64,000 nt of DNA from Pelomonas sp. V22. GTDB taxonomy: Bacteria > Pseudomonadota > Gammaproteobacteria > Burkholderiales > Burkholderiaceae_C. The notes beneath the pieces were generated by a model. The model was given only the letters and a program-made list of their open reading frames with translations. It did not search any database and had not been told where the DNA came from. The position numbers were made by a program, and so were the translations under genes. Each line of letters begins with the position of its first letter. Position 1 is the stretch's first letter. Shown here piece after piece: positions 20,545 through 31,264 of the stretch. The stretch spans positions 372,001 to 436,000 of the forward strand of contig NZ_JAGIXS010000001.1 of assembly GCF_030014915.1 (NCBI RefSeq). Direction: 5' to 3'.

Positions 20545-21906
20545 TCAGGAATCGCCCTGCCCGGCTTCTTCATCCAGCTTGCGTAGAAAGCTGAGCTTCT
20601 CGCCAAGTTTCAGTTCAAGCCCGCGCGGCACGGGCTGGTACCAATTCGGCTCGGCCATGCCGTCGGGCAGGTAGGTCTCGCCGGCGGCGTAGGCATGCGG
20701 TTCGTCGTGCGCATAGCGGTACTCGTGGCCATGGCCGAGCTCCTTCATGAGCTTGGTGGGCGCATTGCGCAGATGCACGGGCACCTCGCGGCTCCTGTCC
20801 TGCTTCACGAAGGCGCGGGCCGCGTTGTAGGCCTTGTAGCCGGCGTTGCTCTTGGCGGCCATCGCCAGGTAGATCACGGCCTGCCCGAGCGCCAGTTCAC
20901 CTTCGGGACTGCCCAGGCGCTCGAAGGTGAGGGCCGCATCGTTGGCGATCTGCATGGCGCGTGGGTCGGCGAGGCCGATGTCTTCCCAGGCCATGCGCAC
21001 GATGCGGCGCGCCAGATAGCGCGGGTCGGCGCCACCGTCCAGCATGCGCGTCAGCCAGTACAGCGCGCCATCAGGGCTGGAGCCGCGCACCGACTTGTGC
21101 AGGGCCGAGATCTGGTCGTAGAAGTTGTCGCCGCCCTTGTCAAAGCGGCGCGCGTTGAGGCTCAGCGCATTGGTGATGAACTCGGCCGTGATCGCCGTGA
21201 TGCTGCTCGCATCGGCTGCCGTGTTGCACTGCTCCAGCAGGTTCAGGAAGCGCCGCGCATCGCCGTCGGCATAGCCGACCAGGGTGGCGACGGCCTGTTC
21301 ATCGAAAGTCAGATGCGCCAGCGCCTCGGCCTGAGCCCGCTTCAGCAGCTGGCGCAATTCCTGCTCGTTCAGCGACTTGAGCACATAGACCTGGGCGCGA
21401 GAGAGCAAGGCCGAATTGACCTCGAAGCTCGGGTTCTCCGTCGTGGCGCCGATGAAGGTGAACAGGCCGGATTCCACATGCGGCAGCAGCGCATCCTGCT
21501 GCGACTTGTTGAAGCGGTGGATCTCATCCACAAACAGGATGGTGTGCTTGCCCTGGGCGAGAAACTGCTGCGCCCGCTCCATGGCTTCGCGGATGTCCTT
21601 GACACCCGAAAGCACGGCCGACAGCGCGATGAACTCGCGCCCGAAGGCCGTGGCCGTGAGCCGCGCCAGCGTGGTCTTGCCGACGCCGGGTGGCCCCCAG
21701 AAGATCATCGAATGCGGCTTGCCCGACTTGAACGCGAGGCGCAGCGGCTTGCCCTCGCCGAGCAGATGGGACTGGCCTATCACCTCATCGAGCGTGGCCG
21801 GGCGCAGGCGCTCGGCGAGCGGGCGCTGCGGCGAGGGGCGCGATCCGGCTCCGGATGGAGGCTCGGGCAGCAGGTCAGGGAACAGCGAAGGCATGGCATC
21901 GGACAT
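20545..21906 (-). CDS. rarA: Replication-associated recombination protein RarA (MgsA family)
   Basis: AAA+ ATPase acting at stalled replication forks, 453 residues. Walker [10 protein letters not shown] lies at 71-79, Walker B is [18 protein letters not shown], sensor 1 [13 protein letters not shown], and the C-terminal MgsA tetramerisation domain includes [16 protein letters not shown] and [11 protein letters not shown]. The start at 21906 follows a GACAAT hexamer by seven bases without a Shine-Dalgarno sequence, so the mRNA may be leaderless. Downstream of the antiporter gene by 55 bases. Confidence 0.95.
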   Translation of the reverse strand: MSDAMPSLFPDLLPEPPSGAGSRPSPQRPLAERLRPATLDEVIGQSHLLGEGKPLRLAFKSGKPHSMIFWGPPGVGKTTLARLTATAFGREFIALSAVLSGVKDIREAMERAQQFLAQGKHTILFVDEIHRFNKSQQDALLPHVESGLFTFIGATTENPSFEVNSALLSRAQVYVLKSLNEQELRQLLKRAQAEALAHLTFDEQAVATLVGYADGDARRFLNLLEQCNTAADASSITAITAEFITNALSLNARRFDKGGDNFYDQISALHKSVRGSSPDGALYWLTRMLDGGADPRYLARRIVRMAWEDIGLADPRAMQIANDAALTFERLGSPEGELALGQAVIYLAMAAKSNAGYKAYNAARAFVKQDRSREVPVHLRNAPTKLMKELGHGHEYRYAHDEPHAYAAGETYLPDGMAEPNWYQPVPRGLELKLGEKLSFLRKLDEEAGQGDS

Positions 21907-21913
21907 GGCGGCG

Positions 21914-21919
21914 ATTGTC
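21914..21919 (-). promoter_or_regulatory. -10-like hexamer close to rarA start
   Basis: GACAAT on the minus strand, seven bases before the ATG. A weak -35 (CTGAAG) lies 18 bases upstream. Confidence 0.35.
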
Positions 21920-21961
21920 GCAGCCGCCGTGCCCTGCCTTCAGCGCAGGTTCAGTGCTGGC

Positions 21962-23644
21962 TCAATGCTTGACGAGCTGCGCGAGGGCGCGCTGACTCAG
22001 GCTTTCGGCCAGCGCCTGCTCGGGTTGCAAGACCTCGCCGAGGCCAGATTCACGCAGCAGGTTCGCCTCGTCTTCGCTGCGTGCGCACAGCAGCAGGCGG
22101 ATGCCGGGGTTGAGCTGGCGCGCGGTATCAACCATGCGGCTGGCTTGCAGGCTGTCGCCGGCGGTGATCACCAACATGGCGGCGCGCGCCACATGGGCCT
22201 GGATCAGCACGGCCGGCTCGCTGGCATCGCCACAAACGGCCGGCAGGCCCTGCTCGCGCAAGGCCTCGACGCGCTCGCGCTGCATCTCGGCCACGACAAC
22301 CGCCACGCCCTTGGCACGCAGGCTTGCAGCCAGCGGCGCGCCAACGCGCCCATGACCAACCAGCACGACCTGGTTCTGCAAGAGCGCCGGGTCCACCGAG
22401 GTGGGCAGCTCAGCGAGCGGATCGTCGCGCTGCTCCAGCTTGCGGGCATGGGCCGAGCGCTTCAGTATCCAGGCCTGGGCCGGCGCGATGGCCGAGAACA
22501 GCACCGAGTTCAGCGCGATGGAGATCAGCGCCCCGGCCAGCACCAGGCTTTGCGCCTCTGCACCGACGAGGCCAAGGCCACGCCCGAGGCCGATCAGGAT
22601 GAAGGAGAACTCACCGATCTGGGCCAGGCTGGCGCCCACGGTCAGCGCGGTGTTCAGCGGGTAGCGCAGCATCAGGACCAGGGCCAGGGCTGCCAGCGTC
22701 TTGCCGACGATGATGACCGCGCTGACCAGCAAGACCTTGAGCGGCTCGTCCAGCAGCACGCGCGGGTCGAACAACATGCCCACGGCCACGAAGAACAGCA
22801 CGGCGAAGGCATCGCGCAGCGGCAACGATTCATCGGCCGCGCGGTGGCTGTATTCCGACTCGCGCAGCATCATGCCGGCGAAGAAGGCACCGAGCGCGAA
22901 GGACACATCAAAGAGCTTGGCCGCCGCAAAGGCAACGCCCACCGCCGCCGAGATCACGCCCAGCGTGAACAGCTCGCGCGAGCCGGTGCGCGCCACGGCC
23001 CACAAGAGGCGCGGCAAGGCGCGCTTGCCGAAGATCAGCATCAGGGCGATGAAGGCAGCGACCTTGGCCAGCGTGATGAACACCGTCATCGCCAGGCCCG
23101 GGCCGAGCGCCTCGCCGCTCAGGAGGCCAGCGAGTGGCGGCAGCAGGACCAGCACCATGACCATCACCAGGTCTTCGACCACCAGCCAGCCCACGGCGAT
23201 GCGGCCGTTGGCCGTTTCCAACTGGCCGCGATCTTCCAGGGCACGCAAGAGCACCACGGTACTGGCCACCGACAGCGCCAGGCCAAACACCAGAGCGGCA
23301 CCGAAGCTCCAACCCCAGGCCAGCGCAAGACCTGCCCCCATGGCCGTGGCCACGAGGATCTGAACCATGGCACCCGGCACGGCAATGCGCTTGACCGAGA
23401 GCAGGTCGCCCATCGAGAAATGCAGGCCCACGCCGAACATCAGCAGCATCACGCCGATTTCAGAGAGCTGGCTGGCCAGGGCCATGTCGGCCACGAAGCC
23501 CGGCGTGGCCGGGCCTATCAGCACCCCCGCCAGCAGATAGCCCACCAAGGGCGGCAGCCGCAGCTTGAGTGCGACATAACCGAAGATCAAGGCCAGACCG
23601 AAACCGGCGGCCAGGGTGGCGATCAGGCTGACGTCATGGGGCAT
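21962..23644 (-). CDS. CPA2 monovalent cation:proton antiporter, YbaL/KefB type
   Basis: Inner-membrane Na+/H+ exchanger-like protein of 560 residues. About 12 hydrophobic segments span residues 5-390, with [14 protein letters not shown] and the core [11 protein letters not shown] motif. A TrkA-N/RCK domain follows from about 415 ([14 protein letters not shown]) and senses nucleotides in this family. The layout fits YbaL/KefB putative potassium efflux. No ancillary KefG/KefF gene is adjacent. The transported ion is inferred from family only. Confidence 0.88.
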   Translation of the reverse strand: MPHDVSLIATLAAGFGLALIFGYVALKLRLPPLVGYLLAGVLIGPATPGFVADMALASQLSEIGVMLLMFGVGLHFSMGDLLSVKRIAVPGAMVQILVATAMGAGLALAWGWSFGAALVFGLALSVASTVVLLRALEDRGQLETANGRIAVGWLVVEDLVMVMVLVLLPPLAGLLSGEALGPGLAMTVFITLAKVAAFIALMLIFGKRALPRLLWAVARTGSRELFTLGVISAAVGVAFAAAKLFDVSFALGAFFAGMMLRESEYSHRAADESLPLRDAFAVLFFVAVGMLFDPRVLLDEPLKVLLVSAVIIVGKTLAALALVLMLRYPLNTALTVGASLAQIGEFSFILIGLGRGLGLVGAEAQSLVLAGALISIALNSVLFSAIAPAQAWILKRSAHARKLEQRDDPLAELPTSVDPALLQNQVVLVGHGRVGAPLAASLRAKGVAVVVAEMQRERVEALREQGLPAVCGDASEPAVLIQAHVARAAMLVITAGDSLQASRMVDTARQLNPGIRLLLCARSEDEANLLRESGLGEVLQPEQALAESLSQRALAQLVKH

Positions 23645-23678
23645 CGTCGCTGGGGTTCCTTGTAGGTGAGTGGATTGC

Positions 23679-24305
23679 TTACTGTTCGATCAGGTCGGCA
23701 CCGGCCGGCAGCTGGAAGCGAAAGCGCTCGGCCGGGATGCTGGGGTTGGAGACAACGCCCGCGAATTCGAGCAGCGATTTCTGGCCAAAAGCATCGAGGA
23801 TCTCGATGGCCGCCAGCTCGCCGCCCTTGAAGCCGATGCGCAGGGTCTGGATGCTGCCCTCGGCCTGGCGCGGCGTCGCGAGCACCCAGTCGAGCCCCTT
23901 GTCGCTGGGCTGGGCCTTGAGGATGAAGTCGCGCGAGACATTGCCGCCGGCCAGCAGGGCCGCCGGCGTGGCACCGAGGGCCTGGTCGATCTTGCGGCTG
24001 CTGGCCTGGTTCAGGTCGGGGTCGTAGATCCAGACCTTCTGGCCGTCGGCCACGATCGTTTGCTCAAAAGGCTTCTGGTAGACGAAGCGGAACTGGTTGG
24101 GGCGCTGAAACTCGAAGCTGCCAGACGACTTCTTGGTGCGCTTGCCATCGGGCGCGGTGACCGTCTGCGTGAAGGTGGCGCGACCGCTCTTCACGTCCTT
24201 CAGGAAGCTGTTGAGCGTGTCGACCGAGTCGGCATGGGCGGCAGCGGCAGCGACACTCAGTGCAAGAGCCGCCAGAGACCGGGAGAGCAGGTTCATCATC
24301 GTCAT
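23679..24305 (-). CDS. lolA: Outer-membrane lipoprotein carrier LolA
   Basis: Periplasmic chaperone that ferries lipoproteins from LolCDE to LolB. The 208-residue precursor has a signal peptide ending near AAAHA-DS (about residue 25). The body includes [18 protein letters not shown] and [12 protein letters not shown], standard LolA landmarks. The ATG at 24305 overlaps the ftsK stop by four bases (ATGA); internal ATGs two and three codons later are possible. The ftsK-lolA-rarA order is common in proteobacteria. Confidence 0.94.
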   Translation of the reverse strand: MTMMNLLSRSLAALALSVAAAAAHADSVDTLNSFLKDVKSGRATFTQTVTAPDGKRTKKSSGSFEFQRPNQFRFVYQKPFEQTIVADGQKVWIYDPDLNQASSRKIDQALGATPAALLAGGNVSRDFILKAQPSDKGLDWVLATPRQAEGSIQTLRIGFKGGELAAIEILDAFGQKSLLEFAGVVSNPSIPAERFRFQLPAGADLIEQ

Positions 24306-26677
24306 TCCTCGCGCCTCGGCACGATCAGGTCGCGGCTGCCATTGGTGTTCATGGAGCCCACAAGGCCGGATTTCTCCATCTGCTCCAGCAAGCGCGCAGC
24401 GCGGTTGTAGCCTATGCGCAGATGGCGCTGCACCAGCGAGATCGAGGCGCGCTTGTGCTGCAGGACGATGGCGACCGCCTGGTCGTACATCGGATCGGCC
24501 TCGCCGTTGGCCTCGCCAGGCGCCGGGGCTTCGCCGCCCTCCCCGCCTTCGAGCACGCCGCCTTCGAGGATGCCTTCGATGTAGTTGGGCTCGCCGCCTT
24601 GCGCCTTCAGGTATTCGACGACACGATGCACCTCGTCATCGCTGACGAAGGCGCCGTGCACGCGCACCGGCAGTCCGGTGCCCGAGGCCATGTAGAGCAT
24701 GTCACCCATGCCGAGCAGCGCCTCGGCGCCCATCTGGTCGAGGATGGTGCGGCTGTCGATCTTGGAGCTGACCTGGAACGAGAGGCGGGTCGGGATGTTG
24801 GCCTTGATCAGGCCGGTGATCACGTCCACCGAGGGCCGCTGCGTGGCCAGGATCAGGTGGATGCCGGCGGCACGGGCCTTCTGCGCGAGGCGGGCGATCA
24901 GCTCTTCGATCTTCTTGCCAACCACCATCATCAGGTCGGCCAGTTCGTCGATCACGACCACGATGTGGGGCAGGCGCTCCAGCGGCTCCGGCTCCTCGGG
25001 CGTGAGGCTGAACGGGTTGCCGATCTTCTCGCCGCGCTCGTCGGCGTCAAGGATCTTCTTGTTGTAGCCGGCCAGGTTGCGGACGCCCATCTTGGACATC
25101 AGCTTGTAGCGCCGCTCCATCTCGCCGACGCACCAGTTGAGCGCGTTGGCGGCCTGCTTCATGTCGGTCACCACCGGCGCCAGCAGGTGCGGGATGCCCT
25201 CGTAGACGCTCATTTCCAGCATCTTGGGGTCGATCATGATCAGGCGCACATCGCGCGCCTCGGCCTTGTAGAGCAGCGACAGGATCATCGCATTGATGCC
25301 CACCGACTTGCCCGAGCCGGTGGTGCCCGCCACCAGGCAGTGCGGCATCTTGGCCAGGTCGGCCACCATCGGCGCGCCAATGATGTCCTTGCCGAGGGCC
25401 ATGGTCAGCAGCGAGGACGCATCGGCGTAGACCTGAGAGCCGAGGATCTCGGACAGGCGGATGGTCTGGCGCCGTGCATTGGGCAGTTCCAGCGCCATGT
25501 AGTTCTTGCCGGGGATGGTCTCCACCACGCGGATGCTCACGAGACTCAGGGAACGTGCCAGGTCCTTGGCCAGGTTGACGATCTGCGAGCCCTTGACGCC
25601 GGTGGCCGGTTCGATTTCGTAACGCGTGATCACCGGGCCCGGCGAGGCCGCCACCACGCGCACCTCGACCCCGAAGTCGCGCAGCTTCTTCTCGATCATG
25701 CGCGAGGTCATCTCGAGCGACTCGGGCGTCACCGACTCCACGCGCAGCGGTGCGGCGTCCAGCAGGTCGACCTGGGGCAGCTTGGTGTCGGCTGGGTCGC
25801 TGAACAGCGTCTTCTGGCGCTCCTTGGCGACGCGGGTGGACTTGGGTACCTCGATGACCGGCGCCTCGATGACGATGGGCACATGCTCCGCCACCACCTC
25901 GCGCTCGCGCTCGACCTCGACCACCTGCTTGCGTTCCAGCACCGCTTGCTCGCCGACCTTCTGGTCTTCGGCCATTTCGCGGCGCTCCTGGCGGCGTTCT
26001 CTCAGGCTTTCCAGCCAGGTGCCGAGCTGCTCGGCGAGGTTCAACCAGGAGAACCGGAAGGCCAGCGAGGCGCCCAGCAGCAGCAAGGCGATCCACACCA
26101 CACCGGAGCCGGCGAAGCCCAGGGCCTTCATGCTCCAGGGCCCCAGCGTGTAGCCCCAGACACCACCGGCATGGCCGGGCAGCCGGGGCTCCCAGCCATA
26201 GAGACGCGACCATTCCAGTGCACAGCTGGCCGACATCAGAAGGACGAGGCCAAGGGCAAAGAGGCCAATGCCCCGCATCGGGTGCTCGGGGGCAGGTGTT
26301 GCCTCCTGCGCGCGCAGCACACGCGCCAGCGAGCCCAGCCACAGCCGCAGCGCGGCCAGCATCAACCACCAGGCCGAGTAGCCGAAGCAGAAGAACAGCA
26401 GATCGGAGAACCAGGCGCCCAAGGCGCCCACGCGGTTGACGAAGAGCTCGCGGCTGCCCGACACGGAAAACGCGGCGTCGGCGCGGTCATGGCTGACCAG
26501 GGCCAGCAAGGCCAGGCACCACAGCACGGCGCCGATGACCAGCCACAGAGGTGTGCGCATGGTGTACGCCGGCGGCGGCGGCGCGGCGCTGGCCTTCTTG
26601 CCCTGGCGCTTGTAGACCTTGTCAGCGGGTGCGGCGGCATCGCCGCCACCCAGCAAAGAACCTAAGGGAAAACTCAT
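24302..26677 (-). CDS. ftsK: DNA translocase FtsK
   Basis: Septal DNA pump that aligns chromosome dimers for XerCD, 791 residues from the ATG at 26677. The N-terminus has four hydrophobic segments (about residues 35-210), a linker rich in R/E, then the motor: Walker A GTTGSGKS (K457), Walker [14 protein letters not shown], and a C-terminal gamma winged-helix domain ([25 protein letters not shown]) that reads KOPS sequences. The linker is short compared with E. coli FtsK. A CACAAT hexamer seven bases upstream suggests a leaderless message; an ATG at 26686 is an alternative start. Confidence 0.95.
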   Translation of the reverse strand: MSFPLGSLLGGGDAAAPADKVYKRQGKKASAAPPPPAYTMRTPLWLVIGAVLWCLALLALVSHDRADAAFSVSGSRELFVNRVGALGAWFSDLLFFCFGYSAWWLMLAALRLWLGSLARVLRAQEATPAPEHPMRGIGLFALGLVLLMSASCALEWSRLYGWEPRLPGHAGGVWGYTLGPWSMKALGFAGSGVVWIALLLLGASLAFRFSWLNLAEQLGTWLESLRERRQERREMAEDQKVGEQAVLERKQVVEVEREREVVAEHVPIVIEAPVIEVPKSTRVAKERQKTLFSDPADTKLPQVDLLDAAPLRVESVTPESLEMTSRMIEKKLRDFGVEVRVVAASPGPVITRYEIEPATGVKGSQIVNLAKDLARSLSLVSIRVVETIPGKNYMALELPNARRQTIRLSEILGSQVYADASSLLTMALGKDIIGAPMVADLAKMPHCLVAGTTGSGKSVGINAMILSLLYKAEARDVRLIMIDPKMLEMSVYEGIPHLLAPVVTDMKQAANALNWCVGEMERRYKLMSKMGVRNLAGYNKKILDADERGEKIGNPFSLTPEEPEPLERLPHIVVVIDELADLMMVVGKKIEELIARLAQKARAAGIHLILATQRPSVDVITGLIKANIPTRLSFQVSSKIDSRTILDQMGAEALLGMGDMLYMASGTGLPVRVHGAFVSDDEVHRVVEYLKAQGGEPNYIEGILEGGVLEGGEGGEAPAPGEANGEADPMYDQAVAIVLQHKRASISLVQRHLRIGYNRAARLLEQMEKSGLVGSMNTNGSRDLIVPRREE

Positions 26678-26684
26678 GCCGCGC

Positions 26685-26690
26685 ATTGTG
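26685..26690 (-). promoter_or_regulatory. -10-like hexamer close to ftsK start
   Basis: CACAAT on the minus strand, seven bases before the ATG, same geometry as cysM and rarA. Confidence 0.35.
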
Positions 26691-26761
26691 GCGCAAGCGA
26701 ACCGCCCCTTCGCTCATGAGTTTTCACCAATCACAACCGCCTCGTCCCGAGGCGGCCAGCC

Positions 26762-27430
26762 TCAATCGTGCTGCAGGCGTTCCTTGATGACGACGGAGCC
26801 GTTCTCCAGCGTCTCGATCACGCCCTTGTCTTCCAGGTCCTTCATCACGCGGCTGACCATCTCGCGCGAGGCGCCGACGACCTTGGCCATGTCCTGGCGC
26901 GAGACCTTGCCACGGATGATCTTGATGCCCTTCTCTTCCTCGGCCATGTCCAGCAGCGTGCGAGCCACGCGGCCATAAACGTCCAGCAGCGCGAGCGACT
27001 CGATCTGGCGGTCGGCATTGCGCAGACGCGCGACCAGGCCGCGCAGGATGGCGTAGGACAGGCTGCTGCTCTCAGGCAGGCAGCGCGAGAACTCCATGCG
27101 ACCCAGCACCAGCATGTCGGTCTGGACCTCGGCACGCACGGTGGCCGAATGCGGCTCGTTGTCGATCAAGCTCATTTCGCCCACGTAGTCGCCGGGCTGC
27201 AGCACGGCCAGGATGACCTCGCGGCCCCGGCTGTCGGCCGTCAGCACGCGGGCGCGGCCGTTCAAGAGGATGAACAGCGCATTGGACTTGGTCCCTTGCT
27301 CAACAATGACCTCACCGCGCTTGAAGCGGCGCTTGACCACGCTGTCCGCAATCGACTGGGCCTGGTCGGTGGTCAGCAGAGAGAACAGGGGCACCCTGCG
27401 GATCAGATCCAGGTTCGACAGCATCGCCAT
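26762..27430 (-). CDS. Crp/Fnr-family transcriptional regulator
   Basis: Cyclic-nucleotide-domain regulator of 222 residues. The beta-barrel contains GEVIVEQGTKSNALFILLNGRARV and PGDYVGEMSLIDNEPHSATV, in the style of a cAMP-binding pocket (GEMSLID...SATV). The C-terminal helix-turn-helix is SRQDMAKVVGASREMVSRVM. There are no N-terminal iron-sulfur cysteines, so it is not Fnr. The start at 27430 has GGAGG eight bases upstream. Divergent from trxB across 178 bases, so it could control trxB or itself. Effector unknown. Confidence 0.9.
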   Translation of the reverse strand: MAMLSNLDLIRRVPLFSLLTTDQAQSIADSVVKRRFKRGEVIVEQGTKSNALFILLNGRARVLTADSRGREVILAVLQPGDYVGEMSLIDNEPHSATVRAEVQTDMLVLGRMEFSRCLPESSSLSYAILRGLVARLRNADRQIESLALLDVYGRVARTLLDMAEEEKGIKIIRGKVSRQDMAKVVGASREMVSRVMKDLEDKGVIETLENGSVVIKERLQHD

Positions 27431-27551
27431 GTGTATAGCCTCCGGGTTGGATTGTTTTGCGATGACCTTGCTCAGCTTCGGGCAAGGCACGCACGCCTAA
27501 AATGGGCGCATTGTGCCAACTGCTTCACGCATTCACATAGGGTTTAGGCCG

Positions 27552-27579
27552 TATAAGCGCCGGCCAACACAACTTGTGT
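27552..27579 (+). promoter_or_regulatory. Possible trxB -10 and palindromic operator
   Basis: TATAAG (27552-27557) is a reasonable -10 for trxB. Just downstream, ACACAA-C-TTGTGT (27567-27579) is a perfect six-base inverted repeat about 30 bases before the trxB ATG, a typical repressor or activator site geometry. The binding protein is unknown; the divergent Crp/Fnr regulator is one candidate, although the repeat is not its classical site. Confidence 0.35.
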
Positions 27580-27602
27580 GCGTTGCAAGCAACCCCATCT
27601 AG

Positions 27603-28568
<966 letters not shown>

Positions 28569-28612
28569 GTCCGCACAGGCCCGCGCCACCCGGGATTCCC
28601 CGAATCCTGTGG

Positions 28613-28618
28613 CATAAT
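28613..28618 (+). promoter_or_regulatory. Probable -10 element of the rpmB-rpmG operon
   Basis: CATAAT in GGCATAATCGCG, about 150 bases upstream of rpmB. The leader that follows contains the inverted repeat GCTGCAGC...GCTGCAGC near 28711-28737, which could fold into a hairpin relevant to ribosomal-protein feedback. Confidence 0.45.
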
Positions 28619-28765
28619 CGCGGGCTTGCCTGTTGGATGGACCGCCCCTGCGGCGTTGAAGCTGGTCTTCAGCGACGTGGGTTTGACAGGCATAGAGCGG
28701 TCATGTGGCTGCAGCGCCTGTCGGTGCTGCAGCTGGGTAGATAGACATCAAACCGGAGAAGCGTC

Positions 28766-28999
28766 ATGGCACGCGTCTGTCAAGTCACGGGCAAGAAGCC
28801 CATGGTCGGGAACAATGTTTCCCACGCCAACAACAAAACCAAGCGTCGGTTCCTGCCGAACCTGCAATACCGCCGTTTCTTTGTGGAATCGGAAAACCGC
28901 TGGGTGCGCCTGCGCATCAGCAACGCCGCTCTGCGTTTGATCGACAAGGTCGGTATCGACCAAGTCGTTGCCGATCTGCGCGCCAAGGGCGAGCTGTAA
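28766..28999 (+). CDS. rpmB: 50S ribosomal protein L28
   Basis: Large-subunit ribosomal protein of 77 residues, beginning [20 protein letters not shown] and containing [11 protein letters not shown]. It keeps one N-terminal cysteine but lacks the paired CxxC motifs, so it is the zinc-free form. GGAG lies eight bases before the ATG. Followed after 29 bases by rpmG, the usual operon. Confidence 0.98.
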   Translation: MARVCQVTGKKPMVGNNVSHANNKTKRRFLPNLQYRRFFVESENRWVRLRISNAALRLIDKVGIDQVVADLRAKGEL

Positions 29000-29028
29000 T
29001 CGTCCACTAGGAAACAAGGAGAACTACC

Positions 29029-29199
29029 ATGGCATCCAAAGGCGGACGCGACAAGATCAAGCTGGAATCCACAGCCGGCACCGGTCACTTCTACACCACG
29101 AACAAGAACAAGAAGACGACGCCCGAAAAGCTCGAATTCATGAAGTTCGATCCCAAGGCCCGCAAGCATGTCCTGTACAAGGAAACCAAGCTGAAGTAA
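29029..29199 (+). CDS. rpmG: 50S ribosomal protein L33
   Basis: Large-subunit ribosomal protein of 56 residues, beginning [19 protein letters not shown] and containing [17 protein letters not shown] and [14 protein letters not shown]. No cysteines, so this is the zinc-independent form. AAGGAG lies nine bases before the ATG. Second gene of the rpmB-rpmG operon and followed by a strong terminator. Confidence 0.98.
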   Translation: MASKGGRDKIKLESTAGTGHFYTTNKNKKTTPEKLEFMKFDPKARKHVLYKETKLK

Positions 29200-29228
29200 T
29201 TCAGCATGGGGCTTGAAAGCCTGACAAC

Positions 29229-29256
29229 AAAAAACCCGCCGCTGGCGGGTTTTTTG
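29229..29256 (+). terminator. Terminator after rpmG
   Basis: CCCGCC (29235-29240), loop GCT, GGCGGG (29244-29249), followed by six T and preceded by an A-run; it may also serve the leftward DUF3016 gene poorly, since that gene's stop lies just beyond. Confidence 0.93.
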
Positions 29257-29277
29257 TTTTGCACGCCGACTCGACGA

Positions 29278-29790
29278 TCAGCGTCCCGAGGCCGTGGCCG
29301 TGCCAGCCGGCTTGCCGAATTCAGCCTTGATCCAGTCGTCCAGCATGCGCTTCTCAAAGCGCAGCTCATCGCCAGTCGAGTAGCGGTTGAAGCGGTCGAG
29401 GTAGCTCATGTCGGACACATGGGCCTTGCCTTCCTTGAGCACCCGATCGCCATCGCTGAGCTTGTAGCTCATGTCCATGGTCGGGATGGTCATCGGGCGC
29501 ATCACGCGCAGGCGGTCCATGTGGCGACCCCAAGGCTCTTCTTCGCCCGCGAGGTTGATATCGGTGACCTCGATCACCAACTCCTGCGAGCCCGTCATGT
29601 ATTTGGCCGCCTGGGCCTGCAAATGGGCCTCGATCTGCTTGAGGATCTCATCGCCATTGCCACGGAAGCGGTTGATGTCGGCGAAGCTCTCGGACCTGAC
29701 GAACTTGACCGTGATCCCGGCCTGAGCCGCAGCGGCGATCGCCAGCAGGCCGGCCGCGAGCAACGGCTTGAGAATGAGCTTGGTGTTCAT
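29278..29790 (-). CDS. DUF3016-domain secreted protein
   Basis: Predicted periplasmic protein of 170 residues with a signal peptide (hydrophobic core LLAAGLLAIAAAAQA, cleavage near residue 24). The body carries the DUF3016 landmarks: VKFV-SESFADI near the start, VTDINLAGEEEPWGR, and YLDRFNRYSTGDELRFEKRM near the end. The ATG at 29790 has AAGGAGGG directly upstream. Function of DUF3016 is unknown. Single gene between two terminators. Confidence 0.85.
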   Translation of the reverse strand: MNTKLILKPLLAAGLLAIAAAAQAGITVKFVRSESFADINRFRGNGDEILKQIEAHLQAQAAKYMTGSQELVIEVTDINLAGEEEPWGRHMDRLRVMRPMTIPTMDMSYKLSDGDRVLKEGKAHVSDMSYLDRFNRYSTGDELRFEKRMLDDWIKAEFGKPAGTATASGR

Positions 29791-29841
29791 GGAGCCCTCC
29801 TTGGCGTCATGTGGATGGGCAAAGTATAGGCAGCGACCATG

Positions 29842-29870
29842 AAAAAGGCGCCGACTTGCGGCGCCTTTTA
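29842..29870 (-). terminator. Terminator of the desaturase gene
   Basis: Read leftward, AAGGCGCC (29860-29867 region) pairs with GGCGCCTT around a seven-base loop, followed by TTTTC. It starts about 30 bases after the desaturase stop codon. Confidence 0.85.
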
Positions 29871-29900
29871 CTCGCGTTAACGCACGCGTCGCGAACAGTC

Positions 29901-31121
29901 TCAGGCGCGGGCGGCGCGCAAGCTCATCGAGAAGGCACGCAGCTCGGCAATACCGCTTTCCTCGGCCTTGCGGCACCAGGCCTGCAAGTCACTGACCAGC
30001 TGTTCGGCCGACACATTGGTCCGGGTCCACATCTGGCGCAGCTCTTCGCGCATGGACACCAGCTTGTCCAGCGCGGGGCTGGCGGCGCGGGCGCCATCGA
30101 TCTCGGCCTTGGCCTCGGCCGGGATGAAGTCGCTGTCACGGTGCAGCCAGCGCTTGGCCAGCTTGAACTGGGCCAGCTTGGCGCCGTTCTGCTCGCCTTG
30201 CGCCTTCAGCTTGGCCAGTTCGGCCGCGCAAGCAGCCTTCAGGCTGCGGCCATAAGCGGCCATCACTTCGTAGCGGTTGGCGATCAGGGCTTCCAGCGTG
30301 TCCTTGTCGGCCGGCTTGATCTCGCCGAGCTGCAGCTTGGGCGCGGTCTTGCGGACCTTGGCCCAGCCGATCATTTCCATGGCACGGATGTAACCCCAGC
30401 CGATGTCGAATTCGAAGGGCTTGACCGAGAACTTGGCCGACACCGGATAGGTGTGGTGGTTGTTGTGCAGTTCTTCGCCGCCGATCAGGATGCCCCAGGG
30501 CGAGACATTGCGCGAAGCGTCAGGTGCCTCGAAATTGCGATAGCCCCAGTAGTGGCCGATGCCGTTGATCACGCCGGTCGCCCAGACCGGGATCCAGGCC
30601 ATCTGGATCGCCCAGATGGTGGCGCCGATGGCACCGAACAGCGCCAGGTTGATGACCAGCATCAGGCCAACGCCCTGCCAGGAATAGCGGGTGTACAGGT
30701 TGCGCTCGATCCAGTCGTCCGGCGTGCCCGTGCCGTACTTGGCCATGGTCTCCATGTTCTTGGATTCGGCACGGTAGAGCTCGACGCCCGTCAGGAGCAA
30801 GGCTTTCAGGCCGCGCGTCTGCGGGCTGTGCGGGTCTTCCTCGGTCTCGCATTTGGCGTGGTGCTTGCGGTGGATGGCGACAAACTCCTTGGTCACCATG
30901 CCCGTGGTCAGCCACAGCCAGAAACGGAAGAAATGCGAGGGGATGGGACCCAGTTCCAGCGCACGGTGCGATTGAGCACGATGCAGGAAGATGGTGACAC
31001 CCAGGATGGTGAAGTGGGTCAGAACCAGGGTGTAGCCCACGATTTGCCAGACGCTGGCATCCAGCAGGCCGTAGCCAAGCCACTGCACCAAGGCATCGCG
31101 AACAATCATCAATTCATTCAT
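29901..31121 (-). CDS. desA: DesA-type fatty-acid desaturase with unusual C-terminal domain
   Basis: Inner-membrane di-iron desaturase of 406 residues, expected to introduce a double bond in acyl chains of phospholipids or acyl-CoA. The three histidine boxes are HRAQSH (near residue 47), HRKHH (near 84) and HNNHH (near 219), with hydrophobic segments between. Beyond about residue 265 the protein is soluble, charged and helical, ending EQLVSDLQAWCRKAEESGI, which resembles the C-terminal part of ISL3-type transposases. That extension, about 140 residues, is not needed for desaturase chemistry. The start at 31121 gives MNELMIV. Gene symbol by family similarity. Confidence 0.88.
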   Translation of the reverse strand: MNELMIVRDALVQWLGYGLLDASVWQIVGYTLVLTHFTILGVTIFLHRAQSHRALELGPIPSHFFRFWLWLTTGMVTKEFVAIHRKHHAKCETEEDPHSPQTRGLKALLLTGVELYRAESKNMETMAKYGTGTPDDWIERNLYTRYSWQGVGLMLVINLALFGAIGATIWAIQMAWIPVWATGVINGIGHYWGYRNFEAPDASRNVSPWGILIGGEELHNNHHTYPVSAKFSVKPFEFDIGWGYIRAMEMIGWAKVRKTAPKLQLGEIKPADKDTLEALIANRYEVMAAYGRSLKAACAAELAKLKAQGEQNGAKLAQFKLAKRWLHRDSDFIPAEAKAEIDGARAASPALDKLVSMREELRQMWTRTNVSAEQLVSDLQAWCRKAEESGIAELRAFSMSLRAARA

Positions 31122-31210
31122 TCAGTCCAAACCCTTACCCAACGACTGGGCGAAAAGAAGTGCTGGGATTGTAGGCGACGCGCTCTAAATCGCCGAGTGC
31201 CTGAACCGGT

Positions 31211-31246
31211 GGAATCCTTGAGCGCCGTCAAGGCGAGGCGGATTCC
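31211..31246. other. Nested inverted repeats between rsmB and desA
   Basis: GGAATCC (31211-31217) with GGATTCC (31240-31246), and inside it CCTTGA (31216-31221) with TCAAGG (31228-31233). No T-run follows. It may stabilise the rsmB mRNA end or act as a weak terminator. Confidence 0.35.
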
Positions 31247-31264
31247 AGGCTCGTTCGTGCAAAT

